Positions 1 through 11,135 of a stretch of 64,000 nucleotides of DNA are shown here, piece after piece; positions within the stretch are counted from its first letter, which is position 1, and each line of letters opens with the position of its first letter. The notes beneath the pieces are model-generated. The model ran no database searches. It was not told the origin of the DNA and worked only from the letters and a program-made list of their open reading frames with translations. The DNA is from Catonia carolina (lineage: Eukaryota; Arthropoda; Insecta; Hemiptera; Achilidae). Location: the NCBI GenBank assembly GCA_035578175.1, contig JAQMRL010000008.1:59824541-59888540 (forward strand), in the 5' to 3' direction. Made by a program: the position numbers and the translations under genes.

Positions 1-1264
1 AGTGGTTTTAGATATTTCTTGATTTTATCTATTTTGAACTGATTTTAACAATGTATTAGTGTACCAAATCCGTCAGGCGATTAAATTTACGAATTATTCG
101 TTCACTTGAGTTTTTCAGTTTGGTAAATTCTATAAATAAGATTAAAGTAGGGGTATACGAAAGAGATTTTCACATTTTTGTTGGTCGGTTTCATGCCTTG
201 CAGGAATAGTTGATTTAAGGTCTGTTCCTATCGGTATGGTAAATATGGTCCTTTATCAAATAAACAGTATGCCGACCGGCTTATCAGTCAGCAAACCTCG
301 AACAAAAAAGGTGTCACAAGTTATCGAATGACTTAAAACTTACCATATGAAACCCTTTTCACTTCTTTGTATTTTCCTAAGGGTGTATTTCGTTTCTTAC
401 CCCAATACATGAAGCTGTGAACACATTATGCAGAGGGGGATTGTTGAACAGTCCACCCCCCGGGGCGCTAGGGGGCCCCATTCTGCGATAATGCTCCGAT
501 GTAATCGTCCTTCGACGGGTAGTCACTTTAGCACCCCATCCAGACGTGACTTCTTTTTCCAGAACCGCAATTCCTCCCTCGAATCATAAACGCACACGCT
601 TCTCACATCTGCTATCTTACCCGTTTTCTTTTCCCAACTAAATAATAACAAAAATTAATGTGTATCATAAATTTTAATATTCTATTCATCCCTTAGGCTT
701 GTATTTTCTTACAAGAAAAGAAAACCCGCATCACTGAGATAGGGCGCATCTAAATATTTTCTTGGTGCCTTATCATTATTATGATATGCAATTATCGTTA
801 ATAATAGCTATTTTCCAATACCTCTTCATTTCAAAATGTTTTTTTACCCATTTTCGGATTTCATAATACTATTACATCGAGAAATACTATATTTCTAAGT
901 ATGAAATATTCGGTTACCAATTCTAATTACGTAGAGCTGCGTTTTATTGTTAAATTAGAAGTGAACTTCACAAGTCGAATAAAAAAAAGGTATTTAACGC
1001 AAATCAAAGTGTATTTCTTTTTGTAGTTTTTATTATTAAAGTTACATCGTGGTTTGCTTTCAGCATTAAAATGTAGCATCCTGACCAATACGTCAAGGAT
1101 ATGGAGACCTGTAATTATTTTGTTTTGAATTTTTATTTGCTAAGTTTTTTTTAATTTACAGTACTTATTGCTGATTCTTCAGGACCTGTTAATGCATGTT
1201 TAACTATTACTAAATTTGTAAACTAGTTTCCAAAGCTTGATTTATTTTTTGGACCTGCCATCAT
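1..1264. other. unassigned AT-rich sequence
   Basis: No gene or repeat family was recognised. The only compositional oddity is a short GC-rich pocket at about 455-480, made of C and G runs that can pair with each other. The rest is AT-rich with no long open frame. Confidence 0.6.
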
Positions 1265-1503
1265 ATTATGATCCGTCCACAAGAAGATCCTTTGGCCAGG
1301 GAGATTTTAAGTCTGGGATACTTTAAAGCACTCGGCATCCCTCTATTAATATATTTTGTACAAGGAGGTTTCCATGTAATTAAAATTTGTCGTGCATCGT
1401 TTTATTTAGTTGTTTTGGGACGTCAATTAGTTACATTACGGTTGTGTGACAAAAGAAGTTGTGTGCACGTAAAATATTCAGTGTGTTTCGTGTATGAAGT
1501 TTA
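1265..1503 (-). pseudogene. Jockey-like retrotransposon, C-terminal remnant
   Basis: On the minus strand the broken translation contains AKQLNKTMHDKF followed by LLVQN and then a PWPKDLL-like end. This matches the better preserved copy near 42.2 kb (VAKQLYKTMHEKLELHDNPL). These residues lie in the last part of the ORF2 protein of Jockey-clade non-LTR retrotransposons, after the reverse transcriptase core. Stops and frameshifts make it non-functional. Only the 3' end of the element survives, as expected for 5'-truncated insertions. Boundaries are approximate. Confidence 0.5.
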
Positions 1504-4500
1504 AAGGGGTTCGCACCAAAAAATTAAAAAACATCAATCCTGGGGTTTTAAATTTTCAAATTCTTGTAATCGTCTTGTTATATATTAATACTTGTGTTAT
1601 ATTAAATTTTCAACGTCCATCGTGTAAGTCAGTCTTTCTGGGCTTGAGTAAAATGTCTTGGAACCCATCTTGAAAACGTTTTGCGAATATTCCACACGTC
1701 ATGAAAGGTTGAGTAAGCGATTCCAAAACTAATATTTCATAAAGTAACAATTTAGGCTGGCCGGTTTTTGCAAATGAGATCATTTATCAGATTTTGCAGC
1801 GGATTAGTTGATATTTTCATTGATCTTCCAGAGATGGAGATGAGTAACATTTTGTCTCCTCGAATTGAACTGTCTCACGCACGTACGAACGTTACTGCAG
1901 TTTACACACTTTTTAACATTCTTAAGTAAGTTTTCGCAGGTTTTTTTACCTTCGGATAGCAAAACTATTATCGTTGAACGTTGATAATCCGGCGGATACG
2001 TTTCAAGTAGAAGTGATATTTTCATATGAACAAAAAAGGTTATTTTTATATTAATTTTATGATCAAACATGTGATTAACAGTGTTCCTAAGGTTGCCAAC
2101 TTGGCCCTCAAAGTTCCAATGTTACTAAATGAAGCATTTTACTCTAAATAAATTTGTCTGCTTAATTATAGAACATTCCGTACATATGAAGACAATTATC
2201 GGAGTATATTATTTTCTTATTTATCCAAAAATCAGAAAATATACTTAGACCGCTGATACCAGCACAAGGAACAATACAAATTGTCTTTATTTTAAAAGCT
2301 GCTTAAATGTATTTTAAGTTAATATATAATTCTAATAAATATAACAGAAAACATTAATTTTATTATAATTTAAGAAGCACGAATATTCGATCAAACAAAA
2401 ATTACGAAAACATAAATTATTGAGTATTCTGTTATCTATATACGTTTGTTTTTTCACGTGGATGGATATTCATTATATTTAAAAAAATCCATACCCTCGG
2501 ATACTCTTCGTAGTTATTAAAGGATTAACTGTTAGTTAGATTAGTAAGAAAACCTATTTGCGTTATCATTTAGAGTGAATTCGATGTCGACCGATTATCC
2601 GTCGTAAAGCTTATTCTGTTCTATACTGAGAATGTGAATTGTACTAGGATTAAACGTGACACTCGGGGAATAATGGAGGTCGACCTCCCAGTTTGTCTGT
2701 GTGTTGGTTAAACCCTCTTTCCCTATCAATATGGAATGAACCTGGTACTTCGTCTCTCGCTCTGTATGGTATTATCCCTCAGTGGATAGAAGTCTGGACG
2801 AAAAAGAAAGGATGAGAAAGTTTAGTCGAATATTCTACTGTAACTTTTCTCAACCCATTCTTAAATTCAGTCTCGCGTTCTATATTTCTTTCTAATGCTT
2901 TCTCGTGTTTCTTTTTTATTTTTATCTAGTAATAGAAATATTGTTGGGTAGAGTACTGATTTTATGATTTCAAAAGATTTTTGTGTATTCTGTAGATACA
3001 ATGGATTTACGGTTGTTAGAATAATTTATTCTAATTTTCTTCGGATCCATAAATACGTATATATCTATTTAATTTCTTCATCTACCACGGATGGGGAAAC
3101 ATGTCTGTTCTGGTACATACCGATCAGAAAACATGCTTTGACCGTCTCCTTCAAGGCATACTCGTACCCCTACTTCCCTCAGATCTGTTATTCAGTGCTT
3201 CGATTGGAATTCTTCCTGGGAGTATTTGTAAAACATGATCTCCTCCATCTGCTTCTGTAGAAACTGATTATAGTATTCAGTGTTTGGACTCTCAGCTTAT
3301 ATCACCGTGAATTGTTGCGCAAATGCTTTATTTATTTGATAAAAATACGGTTGGGCGCCAGCTCTAGCAATAGAGCATGAGATTAACTAAATAAATATAA
3401 AACAAAACGTTTTTTGAATTAACTAAAATCATTTAATAAATTGGTAATTTACAATATTATTTACTTGAATCCTAACCTATTTAAAAAAATAATAAAGCCA
3501 ATCTTTTTTCTCGCGACTAACTAAAAAACTATAAATATACTTACCCCTTATGATTAACGAAAAAATTTCACTATTAAATACTTTCTTATAATATTTATTC
3601 TCCTTCTCCTTTCCCTCGTGGTCACCCTCGAAAAAAGTTGCTACCTTCTGCTTCTTGAGACTTCCTCGTAGCTGAATTCCGAACGGAACTGATTTGATCT
3701 AACCCTCCTGTAACCTTGAAATCTCTGGTTGACAAGCCTCCCGCTCCACCAACCGTTCAACTAACTTGGAGAGCCAAAATAAAGGAAAAGCGACCCGACG
3801 AATAGCTGAAAGTTGGAAGGTAAATGAAAGGTCCAAAAACACAGAGGATAGTACACCAACTTAAAGAATACTACCCCGTACCAGATTTTTGATAGTTGGC
3901 TATATTTACAAATTATTGTATAATTAAATTCGTATCCTATTTATACAACATAACATGTTAAATTGTTAGAGTAAACGACTCTTTGTTGGCTGGTCAACGA
4001 GAAAGACTGGGTATCGTTGTCCTCTTGCCACTGTCATTTCAGGTTCAATGTTCCTTCGTTGCATGTGCGAGGAAGAGTCAAGAATACAGCACTCATCGTT
4101 ACGTCTTCATTATTTGGCCAACTAATCTTCCACCAATTCTATCAAAATGTAAACTACAATATTAAATACTATTTTCAGATATTATTTGGGAATACTACAC
4201 ATGACTTCGGATTGGCAATCTTGAAAAAAATGTTTTTACCATAATTAATAATGTATCAATTTAATTTATAACTTTCACCCGATTTACCATAAATAATAAG
4301 AATGTTTTTTGATACTAAAAAACGTTTTCATGAAAAAATAAATGAATTTACCCTATTTGGTTGATGGCTTAGTTCTTGATTGAATGTCAGAACAGTACCA
4401 ATCTGCTTGCACAAATAGTACCATTCAACTTTAGAAGTTGTCCGTTACTGATTTATTGGTCTTGATCCTAAGTTATATTATATCTGAATCACTTGTATAC

Positions 4501-4696
4501 AAGGTATCTATTTCAGGAGTTGAAATTCAAGGACGGAGAAAGGGAGGTTTTTATCTGTTAAAAATCCCTTTTATGAGACGACGCGTCTCGTGGATGGTGG
4601 CAACTTTTGAAAAGACTTCCTTTGAGCTCTGGCAAAAACCATTAGTGTTTTCTGTATCGATTTTTTAAGAGGAGTCGAATGTCACTATTTTTTTCC
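1504..4696. other. unassigned sequence
   Basis: No element was recognised. Open frames here are under 100 codons, AT-driven and without known motifs. A somewhat more GC-rich patch lies at about 3600-3800. Confidence 0.55.
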
Positions 4697-4966
4697 CAAA
4701 TTCCGACTTTGATTCTTGACTTCTAGTTTTGGACGACTTCTGGTCTAAACCGGAACTTCAAACCCAATCCAAGCCCGCTAATTTTTTATGTAGATTACGA
4801 ATGCGAAAGCTGTTTGTTTCTTTTTTGTAGTTTCTAACTTTGATTTTTTGATTTCGGGTTTTGGGCCACTTCGAGTCGAAACCGGAACTTAAAATCCGTT
4901 TTAGGGTCACTAACTTTTTGTATTGATTACGATTCCAAAAACCGTTTGTTTCTATTTCTTAGGCCT
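4697..4966. repeat. diverged tandem duplication, period about 131 bp
   Basis: Two adjacent units share a series of landmarks in the same order: CTTTGATT, CCGGAACTT, a GATTACGA-like block and TGTTTGTTTCT. Landmarks repeat about 131-132 bp apart (4705 to 4836; 4750 to 4882). The units are clearly diverged, so the duplication is old. No coding capacity is visible. Confidence 0.65.
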
Positions 4967-5954
4967 ATACTTTTTCACATCCGGGTGTGACGGACGGGCG
5001 GACAAAAGAAAATGATAAATGACTATTATTTTAAAAATTGCCATCAATAATTTCATTTCGTATCAGTTAATTTTTGATACTTTATTACTTTCTCTTCTAT
5101 TTGGTTGGCAAACAGTCAGGTATAATTGTAGTAATGAAAATGTTGCTGATTGAATGGTTTTTTTAATTTAATATCCCTTTATGTATATATGTAGGCTAAT
5201 TGTAGACGATTTAAAACTTTGAGATTAATTAACATAGGGTAGGACAGTTTTTTTAAGTGTTTTGACATATTGGTTACTGTCTTTTTGTTATAGTATGATA
5301 TTGAGGTTATGATTAATTAAAGAGGTATGAAAAGTACATTGATTATTAAAAATTGGACTTTGTTACTTTCATCACCTCGTATATTCGTTGTGAAACAATG
5401 AACCGAATAATTTTTTTACGTGTTATTTATTTTGTATGATGAATAGAAAGAAATACGTGTCGAGGTTTGACAATAGACAATTTTCATTGAAGTTAGTCGG
5501 CTGTATTTGAAGACGCTGAAGGGTATTTTAGCGGCAATAGTGTTGTCGGAGTGGTAAATTCATTTCAGAATGTATTGTGAAAACTATGCTTCTCCTCTCC
5601 TTGCCAGTACCACAAGAACTTTCATCACACACCGAAAATTGGCGGCAACAGTAGAAGATACTAGATGAAGCAACAACGCTTCCAGCTATACAATAGAAGA
5701 GAGCGCGCGTGTGTGTGTGTGATGCGTTTGGAATTCCCTGGTAGGCTAGCTTTTTAATATCAGAAAGGCCTTGGTTTCTGAAAAGCGAGAGGACAATAGT
5801 GTTAAAGATAGTGCAATCAACTCAGGCGACCAGGTCGGCCCCTACGGAAGAATTCAATGTTGAAGCACAACGCTTTTTTATTGTAAACGTCGAGAAGGTC
5901 ACAACAGCGTTTCTATATCGAAATTTATCTGGGTTTTTCAAACCGTAACTGTAA
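4967..5954. other. unassigned sequence with a short GT tract
   Basis: It holds a small CG/GT microsatellite at about 5703-5722. Nothing else was recognised. Confidence 0.5.
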
Positions 5955-6025
5955 TTACCTAATTTTTACAAATTAAAAATATTATTCAAAAAAATCAATT
6001 ACTGAAAACTTATTTTCGTGTTTTT
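5955..6025 (+). repeat. left direct repeat flanking family A copy 1
   Basis: About 71 bp beginning ACCTAATTTTTACAAATTA and ending TTTTCGTGTTTTTA recur after the family A copy at 6804-6877, in the same orientation and with only a few differences and small gaps. It is much longer than a normal target duplication. See the right-hand copy. Confidence 0.7.
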
Positions 6026-6803
6026 ACTTTCTCTATATATATGAATAGGAAAGTATTGTTTTCATTTCAGTTTTTCGAAATCGAGTTTTCACCGGATGTA
6101 CACGTTTTCAGACCCCGTGAACCCAAAAACATGTTTTTAGCGATTGGTCTGTGTGTGTGTGTTTGTACGCGAACAGAACAAAATATGTCAATAACGCAAC
6201 ATCGTACAAATTTGAACCTTGAAACTTAAGTTAGGTACTAGTAGAGGACCCGATAGGAACATTTTCATCAAAATCGGTCAACCGGAAATAGTTTATTCGT
6301 GTCATTTTTCATTTTTTTGCTGTGTTTCAAAAACCACTCCTACGATTTTCTTAAAAATCGCGTCATTTACTAAATTTTTTATGCTATACAAGAAAGGGTA
6401 GGCGCCATGTCTGCTGAAATTCTGGGAAAGGCTGTTTTCTCGTAAAAAATAGATTTTTTATGATTACGGCTTTAATATGCATTTTAGCGTAAAAATGAAT
6501 ATAATAAAACTTGTAGAGAATAAAAAACCTCCAAGTTTTATTTCAAACGTTTTTATTATAACGCTTAGCAGTAATTAGTGATGTGTTTTTTTCATGAAAA
6601 TCTGTAATAAAATCGATTTTTTAAAGATTTCAGCTTTAGAGTATGGATTTTACGACAAAAATGTACAATAAAATTTATTGGGAATTGTAAGATCTACTAC
6701 TTTTATTTAGAGCATTTTTCTTTACAGAGCCTAGTTTAGCGTGAAAGAGTGATTTTTTGTATTTTTAAGCCAAACTGAGGTTAATTTTCATTTTGTATCA
6801 TCT
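6026..6803 (+). mobile_element. family A repeat, copy 1
   Basis: The left end reads ACTTTCTC and an AT-rich hairpin region, then the family block CGAAATCGAGTTTTCACCGG, a short GT tract at 6149-6164, and the block ending AAAATCGGTCAACCGGA. Two related internal subunits follow (about 6441-6600 and 6620-6760), both containing a GATT-C-GCTTTA start and a CTTTTATTT core. The right-hand terminus seen in other copies (GTGTGAGTGTTTCACACCA) is missing here. No protein is encoded; short frames inside it are spurious. See copy 6 at 43570 for the best ends. Confidence 0.8.
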
Positions 6804-6877
6804 ACCTAATTTTTCCAAATTGAAAATAATATTCAGAAATAAAAACTAATTACTGAAAATTTATTTTCGTATTTTTA
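6804..6877 (+). repeat. right direct repeat flanking family A copy 1
   Basis: This copy begins ACCTAATTTTTCCAAATTG and ends TTTTCGTATTTTTA, and aligns over its length with 5955-6025. The pair brackets the 778-bp family A body. Confidence 0.7.
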
Positions 6878-7163
6878 AAAAAAAGTGTAAAATACACAGT
6901 TTTTGTTTAAAATTATACGTAACAACCAGTTCTGTTCGTGTCTGATAATATACGCTTTGTAATTTCCTAGAGAGATAATTTAATTAGCGATTATAATTAA
7001 CTTTGTTGTGTTTTTTTTGTATATATTTTTATTACGGTCACATTGATGTTTAATTTCAATTGAATGAGGATTGTAAAATTATTGGAATATCAAGCTTGCA
7101 TTTTTAGAGTAGCTAGCGGAAAATTATTTTAGTCGAAAAATAATTATTTTATTGTGTATTATT

Positions 7164-7289
7164 TCTTCCTCTTGCCCTATATACAGGAAAGGAAAGTATT
7201 GTTTTCACGTCGATTTTTCGAAATCCAGTTTTCACCGGAGTACACGTTTTCCGGCCCCATGAACCCAAAAAATATGTTTATCGTAATTG

Positions 7290-7324
<35 letters not shown>

Positions 7325-7440
7325 TGTTTCTGTGGGGAAAAATGATCTTAAGAACGGAATATTGTACGAAGCCTAAACTTGAGACTTATGTACCACTACG
7401 GGATACAACATGAATGTTTTCTTCAAAATCTTGTAAGGCT
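7164..7440 (+). mobile_element. family A repeat, copy 2 (left part only)
   Basis: It starts with TCTTCCTCTTGCC and carries the CGAAATCCAGTTTTCACCGG-like block and a long GT microsatellite at 7291-7322, flanked as in other copies by the ATTGGTCTG and GAACGGAA motifs. Similarity ends just after the ACGGGA...TCAAAATC region, so only the left quarter of the family is present. Confidence 0.75.
7291..7322. repeat. (GT)n microsatellite in family A core
   Basis: About 16 perfect GT units lie at the invariant core position of the family A repeat. Confidence 0.9.
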
Positions 7441-7585
7441 TTTTAGAATATGTGTTCTGAGTAAAGGTTGAACAGTACAGTTGAAAGTGTACAACTCTAT
7501 CTTACCCCACGAATAATCTTTACTTATTCTTGTACCTACTTGATTTTGTTTGTAAGTTTGTTTTATTGTGTAATGAATCTTTTTG

Positions 7586-7626
7586 CCATGGTCACTGGAC
7601 CATGGACCAAAGGGGTAGACCCCTTT
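7586..7626. repeat. two adjacent perfect hairpins
   Basis: CCATGGTC-ACTG-GACCATGG (7586-7605) is followed 3 nt later by AAAGGGGT-AG-ACCCCTTT (7609-7626). Both stems are 8 bp and perfect, in otherwise AT-rich DNA. No coding or terminator context is visible. Confidence 0.75.
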
Positions 7627-9551
7627 ACTATTTAGCAAACGACCGCGGAGGTCATATTAAAAAGTGTTACAAGTGTAATGAGGATATAAGAATTATTGTA
7701 TTTCAATTTTTAGTTTAATTTGTAGTTTGTTTTTTTACGTTCTATGTATGCTTTTTTTGTTTTCTCTTGTTTGTAAACTTTAATGTTAAAAAAACACTGT
7801 TATAATTAATATTTTGAACGTTTGCCTTCTACTTTTAAACATCTTTACCAAACGTAAGTACAATGATTAAATTATGATTTTAAATTCTAATTAGTATTTG
7901 TTTTAACGTTTATTCGTAATAAATTTTTAATAAATGAGTATTTATTATTATATAATATGACAATGAATTTATAATAATTTTATAATATGGAGCAGATCAG
8001 TTGCTTTTGAAAAAATTAGATGAGGTAGAGTGAGTAGAAAAAGGAGAAAATGAGGGAGAAGTAGATTATTTAGTCCTTATTTTATTAATTAAATTACTTC
8101 GAAAGAGAGTTTTCATGAGATGAAACGAGAGACGGGTGAAGGATGTTTACTCATAATACAGTCTTTTATTTAAGGCAGTGGTTGTAGCTTTTGTAGCGTT
8201 CCTGCTTCGTACGTTGGTGGAATTTTAAAACAGAACAAGGCTTTCATATTTCTAGACAGATATTAAAATATAGTTTAATTTAGTGCCACAGAGTGCAATA
8301 ACTGTGTTTGTTATTCACTACATAATACGGTATCATATATATACATTGAGAGAGATTACATAATGCATTCACTTTATAATTTGGTGGAGTTATGTTTCCC
8401 GTTATAGTCGACGTCGGTATTTTTTTTTTTAATATACAATTCTAGTTTGAAAAAAGAGAGAGTGAACCTATATACGCCTTATCATTTGTATAGGACTTCG
8501 TTACCGATGCCGAATAGGGCCGACCTAAACTTTCCCCCTTTTCGAACTTCACAACTTTTCTCCCTTACTTACTTGATCCCCTACCTCAAAATAAGTTTAA
8601 TGTATAAACGTTGGAAAGGGTCTGAAGCATGAGGAGAAGTCTATGTTAACGTCTCCACTCCATCGTACCACGGTACCCCTCGATATTCTTTTTCTACTTC
8701 TTCTTATTCTTTAGTTCTTTTTCCCCCTATTGGATTTTACTTTTTACGTGATTCGCATAAAGAAGTACCGGACAATTAGGATGTTTTTCTAAGAGACCCT
8801 TTCCTTCTTCTCTTATCAGAAAGCTTATCACGCTTCCACCACCTGGGTCTAGTCCCCTTATCCTCACTCTAAAATATTTTAACGGCTCCTTTAAGTAGAA
8901 CCCTTTTTCTATATCCAGTTACCTCTTCCTCATTCGATTCTCCAATCCCTACTCGTAAAAAATCCCGAAGCTAATGAAAACAAAACTAAATGTCTGTAGT
9001 ACCATCTACTGGAATACATACCCTTGTCTTTTTTTATTCTGTATGAGGTTGTCTTCATTTTTATTCAATCTGATTATTTTGAATTTCAAATTTCTTAACG
9101 CCTGATTGCCAAATAATATTCCGCGGATGTTCTTTTGCTTGTTTAAAGATTCAACTACGGTCTTCTTAAACTGTTAAATATTATGTTAACTGCTAACTGG
9201 CAAATTCTTTTTCCGATTTCAAATATCCAAAAATTAAATTTTATGGCTAATAAAATCTTATTTTCTTTCCTTCGTTATATAGAACGCTCCGTTGAAATTC
9301 GGTTACATAATATAATATTTAAACCGGTTTTATTAGATATCTGAAACTGAAATTTTCGTAAAATCTTAATTCATTTTATTTTATTTCTCTTCTACACTTA
9401 ATATAACTTAATAAGGTTTTATATATAATTTATTTTTTGTATTAGATTTACAACTAAATACGTTAATGTCTTGATTCTATTTCTTTCACTATTACGTAGA
9501 GAATTTTAAACTTTTCAGACTAAACGTTAAAAACGATTTTTATGTACCTAA

Positions 9552-9574
9552 ATTGCTATGGTTTCCATAGCAAT
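9552..9574. repeat. perfect 10-bp hairpin with RFX-like half-sites
   Basis: ATTGCTATGG-TTT-CCATAGCAAT forms a perfect 10-bp stem. Each arm resembles an X-box half-site, but the spacing is not that of a normal X-box, so a regulatory role is only a guess. Confidence 0.6.
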
Positions 9575-9715
9575 GGAAGTAACGGGAGACCGTTTTTTGT
9601 AGGCTCGAATTACCTATTACAGAAATGCCGTAAACGCTTTCCCCTAACAATTCAACGGGAATATTATTAAGAATTATAAGAAATCTGCTGTAAAAAAAAC
9701 TATAGATTTTTGTGA

Positions 9716-9739
9716 TTTGTGACTTTTACAAGTCACAAA
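9716..9739. repeat. perfect 10-bp hairpin
   Basis: TTTGTGACTT-TTAC-AAGTCACAAA is a perfect stem of 10 bp with a 4-nt loop. It lies about 140 bp from the preceding hairpin. Confidence 0.7.
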
Positions 9740-10053
9740 AGAGGAAAAAGTTAAGGACTTTTGAAGGCAGTTTATAACAGATTTATTTGCTTTAAATGGT
9801 AAAAAAGGTTCTCTGAAATTGTAAACTAGTAAAATGCTTTCTTCTTTTTGTATATTTTATTTTATAGTATTAAGAATAATAAGGGGTTTTAAAAAAGGTA
9901 TGGTTACGACAGTTCAAGGGGAATTTCTTTCTGGTTGCATTTTGTTGAGTATTTAGAATCTTTTAACACAAAATATTTTATTAAATTATTAAGTTTCTTG
10001 CTAAAAGGCTCTGTAACGTGAATTACGTGGATCTTGCAGACATTTATACTGTT

Positions 10054-10240
10054 CTATAATTGGCCCTCCCCAAGAAGAAATCTTAGCCAGAAGCGTTTTA
10101 AACGTCTATTAGTTCGCAGTTTCGTCTTGTACATATTTTGTACAAGAGGGTTCTCTATAGTAATTAAAATTTATCATACATCGTCTTGCATTGTTGTAAA
10201 AGCATCTTCTAAATTATTTCATTCAGGTGTGTATCACTTC
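10054..10240 (-). pseudogene. Jockey-like retrotransposon, C-terminal end
   Basis: The minus strand gives NPLVQNMYKTKLRTNRRLK and then RFWLRFLLG before a TAG at 10054-10056. The RRLKR.W.RDLL signature is the usual end of Jockey-clade ORF2 proteins. Upstream, similarity to the copies at 1.3 and 42.2 kb (the TTMQ.DV region) continues in other frames, so the copy is frameshifted and inactive. Confidence 0.6.
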
Positions 10241-10446
10241 TGGCATTGCTTGTTTCCTATTTGCAAAAAGCTTAATTTAATGTCCAAAATCCTTGAAAAA
10301 TTCATTCGTTTTCGAAGTAATCGGATTTGATGGATTACTTTGAATCAGTATAAATCTGCCAATGAAATCCTGATCGAATCTTATGCAAATTAATTTTTAG
10401 TTCATAATTGAAAGCAGTTTAGTAACATGGAACCTACCACCAAAAT

Positions 10447-10815
10447 CGGGATTTTGATTTTTTTTAGAATCATTTTTACTATAGTCTATTTTATTGTCCA
10501 TAAGGGTCCAGTTCAATTATACTTTGTGCTACTACCTAAATTTTGAACCAAGTATCATCGATTAAAATCGAAAATTTGACTTATATTGTTAGAATCACTC
10601 TTCGAAATCTATTTTGTTATCCATAAGGGTCCAGTTCATTTCTACTTTGTGCTGTTACATAAATTTTGAACCAATTGTCATCTAATAAATTCGGAAATTT
10701 GATTTATTTTGTTAGAATCATTATTACAAGTCTATCTTGTTATCGATAAGGGTCCAGTTCGTATCCACTTTATGCTGCTTCCTACATTCCTAGCCAACTT
10801 TATCAGCTAATAAAC
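10447..10815. repeat. three-unit tandem repeat, period 123 bp
   Basis: The motif ATAAGGGTCCAGTTC recurs with exact 123-bp spacing (AAGGGTCC at 10502, 10625 and 10748). Around it each unit has a TTGTTAGAATCA block, a TCTATTTTGTTATC block and an ACTTTGTGCT block. The three units are moderately diverged, more so at the right edge. This is a small minisatellite with no sign of coding. Confidence 0.85.
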
Positions 10816-10960
10816 GTAGGCTAATATTGTTACGTTTTGGTATAAGAAACCGCGAGTCTCATCAGCTGATTTATTTGCATATAACCAGCATGTGTTTTTG
10901 GATAAGGAAACTCAGGGACTTTTGTGGAAGTGAAGTTATATTAAAAAACACGTTCTCGAT

Positions 10961-11117
10961 GCAGGCCGCATTGGCGTATTTGGTAACGTGCTCGCCTCAT
11001 CATGCGGTCTTGGGTTCGAATCCCATTCAGGCATGGCATATTTTCATACGTTACAAAAAATAATTTTATCCTTCATCGTCTGCATTAGCAGTAATTGCAG
11101 AAGAGTCGGAAGTTAAA
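10961..11117 (+). mobile_element. SINE-1, complete copy with target duplication
   Basis: A tRNA-like head has an A-box region (TGGCGTATTTGGTAACG) and a perfect B-box (GGTTCGAATCCC), followed by the family tail with CGTCTGCATTAGCAGTAATT and GGAAGTTAAA. A 17-bp direct repeat, AAAAACACGTTyTCGAT (y = T/C), flanks it at 10944-10960 and 11119-11135, the mark of retroposition. SINEs encode no protein, are transcribed by RNA polymerase III and are moved by the machinery of a LINE. Confidence 0.88.
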
Positions 11118-11135
11118 AAAAAACACGTTTTCGAT

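Larger units (their letters stand above)
7441..10053. other. unassigned sequence with several perfect hairpins
   Basis: No gene or known repeat was seen. A pyrimidine-rich, slightly less AT-rich stretch lies at about 8480-8960. Palindromes at 7586-7626, 9552-9574 and 9716-9739 are listed separately. Confidence 0.5.

Noticed and set aside
4978..5005. Possible end of a transposon at GTGTGACGGACGGGCGGAC
   Set aside because: No matching inverted or direct copy was found elsewhere in the window.
10961..11035. Intact tRNA gene
   Set aside because: A and B boxes are good, but the acceptor stem does not pair and the sequence continues into the SINE-1 tail between target duplications.
10827..11063. 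78-codon frame
   Set aside because: It reads through a SINE-1 copy, a non-coding retroposon.
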